Shown here one piece after another: positions 10,201-19,197 of a stretch of 29,128 bases of DNA. A program made the translations under genes and the position numbers. The notes beneath the pieces are model-generated. The model had not been told where the DNA came from. It was given only the letters and a program-made list of their open reading frames with translations, and made no database searches. Where the stretch lies: positions 1,467,793 through 1,496,920 of the forward strand of contig LSYV01000010.1 in NCBI GenBank assembly GCA_001584585.1, read 5' to 3'. The DNA comes from Gonium pectorale. Taxonomy: Eukaryota; Chlorophyta; Chlorophyceae; Chlamydomonadales; Volvocaceae. Every line of letters starts with the position of its first letter. The first letter of the stretch is position 1.

Positions 10201-13200
10201 CAGACCTGATCAAGGAGCTGGCCGAGCACTTCCCCACCGAGTGCGCCACGCTGCTCAATGTGGTAGGTCGCTTGCTCGCGACCCGCTGACAAGACTGAGG
10301 GACGCAAACAGGCATAAGCAAACCGTCCCAGGGCCCTTTGCATACATGGCGCACAATCTTGCACATACCGCTTCCCATCAAGCCGCGCTGCCGCAGTCTT
10401 TGTCTTCTTTCTGATCACCCACGAGCATCACCTACGCTTGCCTCCCACTGAGCTGCTCGTCTGCCCCCCGTGCCCCACGCGCCACAAAACCCATCCACAG
10501 GTGAGCCGCGACGTGCTGGAGAAGCTGGACACGCTGCAGGTTTCGTCCAACCTGCTGGAGGGCAAGGACCACCGGGTCAAGTGCAGCCGCGTGCGCAACC
10601 ACTTTACCTGGCGCCAGACAGAGCTGCAAAAGCTCCAGGCGATCCAGGTGGGCGCGCGGCGGCCGCGACGCAGCCAAGGCATAGCGGGCTAGGGGTAGGT
10701 GGGCGCCTCACGGGACAGGGCTGGCTGTGTCCCTGCGATGCGCTGTTCCGCCGGGACGGCCGGGAGGACTGCTTCCGGCCCCATGTGGCCCAGGTGGCGT
10801 GGGTGCCACCGCCGAGTGCCCTGCGAGGCCTCTTCGGGTGCCTTGCGCGCGCCACGACGCGCTCGCGGGCCACGTGGCTGCTGACGCGCTTGCGACATGC
10901 TCGCTTCCTGCCGACCCACATCGTCCGTCCGGATGCCCTGGACGCAGGGCTACGATGAGGCGGTGATCGACGCGCTGGTGGACTACGGGGTGCCGTTCGA
11001 GTGTGTGTACAAGGCGGCGGTGGAGCAGGAAGCAACGCCCGCCCACTTTGCGGCGCTCATCCAGGAGGGCTTCACGGGGGCGGAGCTGAAGCAGCTCATC
11101 AGTAACAATATCCGGCTCGAAAAGATTCAGGCGCACCTGCATGCGTGCTCGCAGGTACAATGCCGTGCCGCGCGGTTACACAGAGCGGTGGCGTCACTCT
11201 TCCCGCAGCTGCTTAGATTGGTTGAGGGCCTTGCAAGGACACCCAAAGCATGCCTTGACATGCATTACCAACATGCATTGGCTGAGGGAAGCTAGTGCTC
11301 AGGTCGTGATGGCCACATGACCGAACCCTGCTGTGCTGTCCGCCATGCCCGTGCCCCTGCCCTTAACTGCACGCGTGCAGCCGCCACCCGAGGGCGTTCC
11401 CGGCGACTTTGCGGATAAGCTGGAGGTGCCGATGTCGGTGTTGCTGCGGGACATGCTGAAACAGAAGCTCAGCCCGCGCATCGTTGACGTCATTCTGAGG
11501 GAAGGTGAGCCGTGGCACACTGCGCGTGGGGCGCAGCATGAACCGTCCATCGACGCTAGCCATCGTGGCCCCCTTCCCGATGCTGCCAAGCACTGCCGGA
11601 GCCCCGCATCGTATGTTGCCGCTGCGGTAGTCGACTGCGCTGGGCGACGGTGCCCATGCTTGGCGCCTCCTCTGCTGTAGGCCCCATGTTCGAGACCACC
11701 AAGTACAACAACTTCCGGCCGGGTCGGCCCCTGCTCAAGATGTACCCCGCGCCCCTCTTCACCGACGGGTATACACACCATTTCGTGCAGGTGGGTGAGC
11801 GCGTGTGCGAGTGCGTGGGCGGGTGTGTGGACGGGCGAACTGGCGGGCACGTGGGACCTTTTCTGCCTTGACTGCTGACTGATTTGCCCGACTTCATCCG
11901 CTCATGCCGTCTCGTGCTCTCATCCTGCGGGCAGGGCGCGCGGCCGTAGCCACTCTGCCATTCTCGGCGATTGACTACAGGTAGTTGGGAGCCGGATGGC
12001 TGTTTGAGACGTCATGAGGCTTATGCCGTATGCGCCTCCGTCTCATTCGCAGCTCCTCTTGATTAACTGGCGGCGTGGCGCCAAGGACAACCGGGATCCC
12101 ACCAAGTGGAGCATGGCGCCCTGGCACAAGGACTTCATCGACACGGTGTGGGAACCCAATGACCCCCTCTTCACAAAGCTCAAGTCTGCGTTCGATAACA
12201 AGCTAACGGACACACAGGTGGGCGATTCCGGTGCAGTGTCTATCGACAGAGGGTCAGGTGGATGCGGAAGCGCCCGAAGCCGCATGGCTGCTGCGCGGCC
12301 CTAAGGCAGCACTCACCGCGTGGGTTCATGTGAGGTGGGGCTGCCTAGGGAGCCCCCGGAAGTGGCGAACGGACTTGTGATAGGCGGGAAACTGGGCGCA
12401 ATATGCCCCGGTTGGGGGCTGACAAGGGAGCGTGCGTGGAGGGAGATGAGCGGGATCCCAACGTTGGCGGTCAATGGCCCTACATCTGTATCTGTACATG
12501 CCGCTGGTTTTGCTGACTTGCGTGCCCTGACACGTGGCAGAGAACTGGATATCGCCCACTACTCTCTTCTGTGTTCGCCCTGCCCTGACCCTTGCCTGTA
12601 TCACATGAAACTGCTGGCACAGGGCGGCGTGCCGCTCCGCGTTGCCTGGGTGTAAGCACCTCCTGCCCGCGCGCTTGGCTGTGGTTTGGTTCCACAGGTG
12701 TACATCCAGGGCGACGGCTCGCCGGAGGCGGGCGAGCGGGCGTCGGCGGACAACATGCGCAAGAAGCGCGATCGCAGGGAGCGCGAGCAGGAGTGGGCCG
12801 ACCGGGGCCATATCCTGGACCTGCTGCTGAGGTGCGGCCCGTTGGTCCCTCCCATTGTACCTCAGTGTAAGCGTTATTGATGGGTTGCTGTCCATCCTGC
12901 AGCGCTTCCCGAAAAGGCGTTCCGAGTACGGTACTTGCCCTTGCTCCGCCCCACGGCGCCTCGTCGGCCCCATCGCCCCGTCCCGCAGGATCTTCGTGAG
13001 CAACTCGCTGCTGATCCACCGCTGGTCGATCTTCCTCCTGGCGCGGCTCTGCCTGTGGCTGCTGGCGGTGTGGCGCACGCGGGCGCTGCCCTGGATCGAG
13101 TCGCTCATGCGGCGGCAGCTGGAAGTGCGGCAGCGGGGGCGGCGGATACGCTCCGGGACCGTGGATGCGGCGGTGCTGGTAAGGGTCGCAGACGGGCGGG

Positions 13201-16200
13201 AGCGCTGCATCTTGCATACACGGACAGGGCCAGAGAGTGTGCGGGGCGAGACTTGAGTGGCGGACTGGGGAGTATAAGGCACACGATGCCGCTCCGCGCG
13301 CGCTATTACTGCTGTTATGGGTCGGCTGTCACATGGTGCGGATTGCTGCAGAGCTTCCTCGCAGCCCGCGTGTGGTCGCTCCTATGACCTGGTGGGGTTG
13401 CGCCCGCTGTCCCGTTTGCCTCGCGCCGGGCCCATATTGTGGACCTCAATCCTTTCCCGCAGGCGTTCCCCATCCTCAACTTCGTGGACCCAGGCGAAGG
13501 CGACATTCTCACGGCGCTCGCGGACGCGGACGCGCCGCCCTCCTGGTTCCACTACGCCATTGTCCGCGCCCTCTACGGCCTCCACTGGGGTAGGCCCCTG
13601 GCGGGTTGGCGGCATGGGCGCGTAGTCAGGCTAGCGCCTAGCGGTCACGTAGTGTTTGGGCCTCTCGCGTTCAAGTGCTCAGGACGGCAAGGAACCAGCC
13701 TTGTGAACCTCCATGTTTGCGCTCTGTCCTACACGCAATGGCTTCACTGGGGTAGGCCCTTGGCGGGTTGGCGGCATGTGGGCGGGCGCGGGCGCTGCGT
13801 GGGTGCAGTTATAGCCCCGGCTATTGGTGCGGGTTCGGGCTGGGGGTGTGGGCGCCAGGTCATATGGCGACTGCGAATTTTCTTGCGACTCGCTCATTAT
13901 TGCTACATCTCCGCAGCGCATCCTATGGTGCGCAACCAGAACAATGTTGCATGAAAGATCCACGCTGTTTGCTGATGATACGCCGGAGCCTTAGCGGTCT
14001 CCCTCCCTGCTTTGCTTTAGCCTGTTCCTCCACCAATCCCGCCGCTCCTCTGCAGGTCAGTTTGGGCGCGTGATGACGTACCTCAACGCGGCGGCGTACG
14101 TTCAGTTCGCGGCGGCTTTCTTGGCCTTCTTCATATTTGTGCTCGAGTACCGCGAGCACGCGATCTCGGAGCCGGGCGACGACGGCGAGCGACTGACGCC
14201 GCTGCGGGCGCTGCCGGCCGTCGAGGTGACGCTGTGCATCTCGGTGGTGCTCAGCGCCAGCATGCTCGTAGAGCGGGTGGGTGGTGCGCTTTGATGGGGG
14301 GCCGGGTGCGGAGCTGGATGCGGGGCCGGGCACGGAGAGGAAAGAGGGGATGACGCCCCGCTGCTCACAGCCCTTGGCATGTTGTTTTGGACATGCGTGC
14401 GCCACGTAAGGGGACCCTCTGTGCGTGGCGAGCTCCGCCGCGGCTGCCGCCGCTGTGGCACTTCCTGCCCGTCGAAGTCGCGTGGTGGACCCCCGGAGCG
14501 CTGAGCTTTAGATGGTAGTTGCGGCATCATGGAGCAGGGTTCGCAACGCCTGTCTCATGAAATGCTGCGATGCAGTGTGCCTTAAGACGTGCTGGGAGTT
14601 AGCTGATCGGGGGCCGTTTTCTGTGGTTCGCGGCGTTTCCTTCGGGTTGCAATTGCTGATAGTGGCCAATCTTAGAAGGCGCCGTCCGCCTACATGCTGC
14701 GCAATTTGGTTTCCCCGTCGTCCCTGGTCCATCCTGCATTTCCCTAAACCCTTCCTGGCCTTCTGCCCCCGGCGTGTGCACGCAGGTGCTCGAGTGGAAC
14801 GTTTATACCCCGCCCAGCTGGGTCACCTTCGGCCGGCAGCTGGAGCTGGCCTGCCATAGCATGGTCTGGCTGGTGGCGATCATCGTGTGGCGCGACCGCG
14901 CGGGCGCGCTGGTGCCGGCCCTCAGCGGCCTGGCCATGCTGCTGTTTGTGCTGCGCCTGACGCTGTTTGGCCTCGTTACCGAGAAGCTCTCGACGGCCGT
15001 GCTGGCGCTATTGGAGATCCTGTCGGATTCCAGGTGAGTGGTGGGGCCTGGGGAGGCGAGACCTGAAGAAGAAAGTTTGCAGGCTCCGCCCGACTTGCCG
15101 TGCGCGAGCAGGGTGGGGCTCCGTAAGGCGCGAGTGAGCGCGCGGCAGGACCAATGAGGAGGCCGTCACTGAAAGGTCAATATCCGCAGCCGGCACGCTC
15201 TCACGGGCTCCTGGTGCAAACTGCTCGATGGTGCCCAGCGAGCAGGGCTTGCAATGGGTAGCCTTCTTGCCACAGCAGGCGCATGCAGTGACGCCCTGGG
15301 ATTCGTGTGCGTAACCGTGGGAACGTTCACACATACACACACACACACTGCCGCTCGTCTGTTGCCTCGCTCGTCTGTTTGCAGCCTGCTTGCAGCCTGT
15401 CCACAAGCACGCACATTCGCATGACGTAACACACACTGCCGCCCAACTTGCGCAGGTACTTTTTCCTGCTCATCGCGACCGTGTATGGCGGCTTTGTGCT
15501 GGCGGCCGCGGGGCTGCGCAGCCCCGACATGCAGGACCCCACCGCCTACTCGACGGCGCTCTTCACGGTGCTGCTGGGCGACTTTCAGAGCAGCCAGCTC
15601 TCTGAAGAACGGACCGTGTGGTGAGTAGCCCTGACGGCGCGGCGCTCGTGTTGCCATCTGCATGTCAGAGCTGTTATTGAGCTGCGACCTGCCCGGTCGT
15701 TTGCCCTGTATGGAGCTGGGAATGTTCCGGCAATGTGCGCAACGTCGACTGCCCTCATCACGCGGCCTTGGCTCCATCCCCGGATGCGCATGTCGTCTCA
15801 GCCGCACATGTCCTTATCCAAGGGGTGCCTGCTCCATGCCCCTACCACCTGCAAAGCCTTACATGTAAACCGAAGTAACCGCTGCGCCCGCATCCTCCCT
15901 TCCCAGGCGCTACCCGGGCTTCTCAACCTTCCTGCTGTCGGTGTACGCGGTGCTGATGCTGATCGTGTTCATGAACCTGCTCATCGCGACCATGAACGAC
16001 ACATACGACAGAGTCAAGGAGTTCCGGGAGGTCGAGGTGAGGGTGGCGGAAGGGGAGCGACGTCATGGGTGCGCAACCCGCGGGTCATCCGTCCAGCCAT
16101 GCAGACAGCCAGCGGGCCAGCACGCCGGCGCAAGAATGGTGTTTGCAGAAGGAGCTGGTCAGCCGACGGTATCTGTTGTGTGTATGCGATGACTCACCAA

Positions 16201-16849
16201 TATAACGCTTGCACGGGCATCTGCCCCTTCCCTTCTCTTTCCGGTGTGCTGCACCAAACAGGTCATGCGACTGCGCACGCACATGATGGTGTTTGTAAAG
16301 AAATTCATGCTGCGAAACGCGAAGGGGCTGGTGAGTGGCGCGCGCCGCTGTGTACCACCACGTGCGCGTTGTGGGCCACAATGTCACACCGTCTGACCGC
16401 ATACACACTGCGGGGCGTTGTTCATTCCCCCGCGCCTGGTAGATGCGAATGCTGGTCCGCGAGGCGTACGTGCACAGTACGAGGCCGTCCGCGTTTTCTC
16501 ACCGGGCTCCGCCCAAACCCGCCTGCCCCGCCACCCGCAGGCGCTCCCCTCGCTCAACGGCGACGTGCTCCACCTGTTATTGCGGCCCGAGGAGGCCAAG
16601 TCGGGGCGATGGGTGTCGCAGGGCGGCGCTGACCCCAGCGAGTTCAGCGCCTGGGAGGGCCGCATATCCTACATGCGCAATGCCATCGTGCGCGAGCTGG
16701 ACGGCGTGGTGCGCAGCATTGCGGACAAGACGACCGAGCGCCTGGATGGGATCGCCGCCAGGGAGGACCGAACGCTGACGGCGCTGGGGGCGCTGGAAGC
16801 GCGGCTAAAGAGCCTGGAGGAGCGGCTGCCGCCCGCGCAGGGCTCCTAG
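3263..16849 (+). CDS. Ankyrin-repeat TRP-type cation channel (27 exons, 1921 aa predicted)
   Basis: This is a predicted membrane cation channel of the transient receptor potential class. Exons: 3263-4243, 4639-4800, 5145-5312, 5997-6116, 6460-6528, 6743-7129, 7334-7426, 7634-7828, 7978-8394, 8659-8781, 8942-9135, 9399-9822, 10176-10262, 10501-10647, 10948-11154, 11381-11504, 11681-11790, 12053-12217, 12698-12831, 12989-13178, 13463-13589, 14056-14276, 14786-15033, 15456-15620, 15907-16036, 16262-16330, 16541-16849. Every intron is GT-AG, all phases join, and the total is 5766 nt. The start is the first ATG after an in-frame TAG at 3233. Domain order: disordered N-terminus (1-327), three ankyrin repeats (328-477), a long helical and disordered linker (478-1436), membrane segments (about 1446-1780) with pore motif LFTVLLGDF and S6 motif NLLIATMNDTY, and a C-terminal coiled coil (1860-1915). 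Ankyrin repeats plus NLLIATM point to TRPV-like channels. Chlamydomonas has ciliary TRP channels, including ADF1/TRP15, but orthology was not tested. Exon edges are inferred from splice rules and phase. Confidence 0.85.
4639..6116 (+). other. Ankyrin-repeat exons 2-4 of the channel
   Basis: Each of the three exons (4639-4800, 5145-5312, 5997-6116) holds about one ankyrin repeat and ends in phase 0. The helix motifs are TLLHFVAMLGTG (exon 2), TPLQLAAALGNKIMVAALL (exon 3) and SALHGAVSHGEAEVVIQLL followed by GADP (exon 4). The third is the most canonical. Such repeats mediate protein contacts and subunit assembly at the cytosolic N-terminus of TRPV, TRPA and TRPC channels. Exon 3 has an insert (residues about 405-437) with no ankyrin signature. 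Confidence 0.85.
6460..12831 (+). other. Long cytosolic linker, exons 5-19 of the channel
   Basis: Residues 478-1436 separate the ankyrin repeats from the membrane part. Ordered helical segments (for example exon 8 with LLAAVRTNHFKLTEMMIDLL, exon 10 with VIKIFIEQSDVSLLNDMALF, exon 13, exon 15, exon 18) alternate with low-complexity stretches. The latter are an Ala/Ser/Pro-rich part of exon 6, a Gly-Ala repeat in exon 9 (DNA GGAGCT units near 8275-8300) and a Gly/Ser-rich part of exon 12. Some ordered parts may be degenerate ankyrin-like or other helical repeats; I recognise no named domain. Exon 19 is highly charged (DNMRKKRDRREREQEW) and leads into the first membrane segment. Confidence 0.7.
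13583..13778 (+). repeat. 34-bp direct repeat duplicating a 5' splice site
   Basis: A 34-bp sequence at 13583-13616, covering the last bases of exon 21 and its donor (CACTGGG|GTAGGC), recurs at 13745-13778 with one mismatch. The offset is 162 bp, exactly 54 codons. The reading frame of exon 21 stays open through the intervening sequence to the second GTAGGC. The second copy is therefore a frame-preserving alternative donor. Confidence 0.9.
15328..15348 (+). repeat. CA microsatellite in an intron of the channel gene
   Basis: A short (CA)n tract with one interrupting T lies in the intron between exons 23 and 24. No regulatory role can be read from it. Confidence 0.85.
16262..16849 (+). other. 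C-terminal exons 26-27: post-S6 helix and coiled coil
   Basis: Exon 26 (16262-16330) encodes a basic amphipathic segment (RTHMMVFVKKFMLRNAKGL) directly after the S6 region, where TRP channels carry a TRP-box-like helix. Exon 27 encodes a Trp-containing link and then a heptad-like helix at about 1860-1915, with hydrophobic residues spaced in REL, SIA, ERL, ALEARLKSLEERL. C-terminal coiled coils assist tetramer assembly in several TRP subfamilies. The stop is TAG at 16847-16849. Confidence 0.7.
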
Positions 16850-19197
16850 CGGGCGTCCAAAGGCGGGGCCGAAACGGTGGTTTGCCAGGTAACGCGGGCA
16901 GGAGCCGCGTTCTCCCCGGCCGCTCAATCTGTTGTGTTCGCCGCCTGAGCGCGCTACGTAGCGGTCCCGGGGATCGAAGGCTGTCCGCGCGAGCGTCCTC
17001 GACAGCCTGATGCAATGGACGCCGCCCGGCCTGCGCTCCGCGGCGCGCCCCCCGCTATGTTCCCGTGCGGGTCAAGCGGACGAAACGGGCGCATGCGGTC
17101 CGAGCACGTACGCGCTGTCGTCCCAGCCCAGCACTGTCGCGCGGGGCGCGGACCGTCGGTTGGGACGCGGCCAAGCTGAACGGCGGGCCGCTCTGCGACT
17201 GGGCATGAAGCGCGCGGTGCGTAGTGAGGTGCGCATACGTGGACCGGTCGCAACATGCCCGACGCCCGCACTCCGGCTTGCAGCGGATAGGGCCGTACAC
17301 CTGCGGGCCCGTCAGGCATGTGAGTTGCTTGTGGTTCTGTGGCACGGGAGCATGGTCACCGCTTGTCCTCACGCCTCCATGGCGATGCCCAAGATAGGCC
17401 CGCGTCGTGCCTTGTCTGGGCGGTTCCGGAAATAAGCAGGTCAAGGCGTGTTACCTGGGCTTGGCCGCTACTTGCGGATGCTTAGCATGAATCCACATAG
17501 CGTAGAGGCCACGCTGCGCCTAGCCACCCGTGTGCATGTGGTTCACTCGGTTGAGCCGCCGCCTTGTCATTTCCGATGACTCGCCGTCGCACGGTTCTTG
17601 CTTAGTCCCTTCTTGGGACCTGTCCACGGTCCGATATTCATTCGCGCTGGGACCCGCTGGATGCTTAAAGGGAGTTGTCACACATGCTGTTTGCAGTGTG
17701 GTAAGGGTATCCAGCGCACCAGGGGGACGTAGAACTGGGTTGCAACTCGCAGCATGAGTAGGCACGGCTCGCACATGTGCAATAGACAGTTTGACGTACC
17801 TGTAGTATCTGCAGGTGTTTCAGAGCCACCCGCGGGGTGCCGTGGGTTTTGGTTTTGGACCAGTTATAGCCACTTGCGGGAATTACCGGTACACCATTAC
17901 AAAGATTGCAAGCGAAGTGCATGCTTGAGGCCACATGCTCGAGTCCGACTGTGCGGCAGTTGTGCGTGCAATTGTGGCCTGGTGTGAAGAGTTGGACATG
18001 TGCTTGACTGGTGAGCGTGTGATTTGCAGCGTACGGCGAGGCATGCGTGGACCGCGGGACGTTGACCTTGCATCCTGGACGGCGCTGCGACTTTGGCCGG
18101 GCGAGAAACTATTAACCCGTCTCCCATGTGTACTCATGTGATCTTTCAACGCGACGAGGTAATGAATGGTATGCGAAGCTGTTGGATAGGCAGCTGGCGC
18201 AGGTGCTGTGTTAGGTGCCGCTCGAAACGCCGCACGGTCATGCGGTCGGGGCTCTTGCATACTGTGACCTATCATTTTTTACTGCGGGCTGCGGAGCCTG
18301 CACGGCGCCGCGTTGAGGAGGCGTCTTTTTCTCCATCGCCCATGGTGGGCCTCTCGTTGAGTGTGCTAATGCCTCGGTCTGGGTGCAGTTGGCTCGATGG
18401 CCCGAGCTCGTGCTCGGCAGGGCCTTGCAGGGCCCTGGCTGCGGGGCGGGACAGGGGCTAGGCCTCTGCGCCCTGTACCTCCAGCACGTTCACAGTCTCT
18501 TCCCATCACAATGCATTCGATTCCTGGCTTCTTCCACAGCGGAACGGCACCGTAGCGCAAATGGCAATTGAGCCAGCGCAGGGAGAGCCAGCGCGAGCCC
18601 CTGGGCCAGCGCGAGGGGCCGTCTTGCAATCGAAGCCAACTCCAGCGTGCCCAAGCACGTTGCCATGATGGCCCTGGCGACGGACACGGACGGACACCCG
18701 GTTCGGGCAGCGGCTCATATTTGAATCCTACGTTGGTAGGATGCGAGGAAGGCACACAAGGAAAGGCCGTAGTGGAATCCAGATGCGGATCCACAGCGTG
18801 CGACTTGAATCTGCAGCACACTATTGTCGATTAACTTTTGCCCCTGTTCCTAGCGCTTATCTGCTGGGCCCAAGAATCCCGTATGCCTCGATGTTGCACC
18901 GTGTCTCGCCTTGCCCCCGCGCTTGACCGCTAGCCCTCATCGCTCTCGGTTCCATTATTGTCAAGGGGCTCGTATTACAATAACTACATTGCAGAAGTGG
19001 GCCTCGAGGTTTGCAGGCGGGCTTCGGCCCTCCATGGGCCTCCAGCATCTACATCGGAGCTGCAAGGTCATAGTAGTGCAGGTGAGATCGCAATCCCAAA
19101 TGTACCACACTGCATCCGGGCCCCCTGCCCACCCTCTTCTCTGGCTCTTCCCCATCACGTAGTAGTACCCACGACAGGCTTCCGGCTCGGAATAACG
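16850..19197. other. Intergenic region between the channel and SET genes
   Basis: About 2.3 kb without a convincing gene. It must hold the 3' UTR and poly(A) site of the channel gene and the promoter and leader of the SET gene. The green-algal poly(A) signal TGTAA was not found on the + strand in this stretch. A small ATG frame at 17935-18141 (68 codons) lacks third-position GC bias. A 10-bp word, GCCAGCGCGA or close to it, occurs three times at about 18571-18617. The AT-rich string ATTACAATAACTACAT at about 18973-18988 is a candidate core promoter region for the SET gene. Confidence 0.5.

Larger units (their letters stand above)
12989..16036 (+). other. Ion-transport (transmembrane and pore) exons 20-25
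   Basis: I count seven hydrophobic segments at predicted residues about 1446-1464, 1553-1571, 1594-1612, 1636-1650, 1656-1679, 1699-1718 and 1759-1780. The last two are the S5 and S6 helices. Between them lies the pore loop, YSTALFTVLLGDFQ at about 1729-1742, placed like the TRPV filter region. S6 continues into NLLIATMNDTYDRVKE, the most diagnostic motif of the gene. One hydrophobic segment is extra to the usual six of a TRP channel, and I cannot say which is not membrane-spanning. The S1-to-next-segment loop (about 1465-1552) is long. Confidence 0.82.

Noticed and set aside
12901..12928. Possible small exon after a CTGCAG acceptor in intron 19
   Set aside because: Exons 19 and 20 join directly with a split Arg codon. 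Adding this piece is not needed and has no clear donor.
12326..13282. 318-codon minus-strand open frame
   Set aside because: It is antisense to channel exons 19-20 and introns. It is explained by the GC-rich composition of the opposite coding strand.
16443..16465. Possible micro-exon between channel exons 26 and 27 (MRMLVREA, with a GTACGT donor)
   Set aside because: Its 23-nt length would leave phase 2, which does not fit exon 27. Direct joining of exons 26 and 27 keeps the frame.
17935..18141. 68-codon ATG frame in the intergenic region
   Set aside because: Mixed third positions and no homologue that I recognise. It is too short to support alone.
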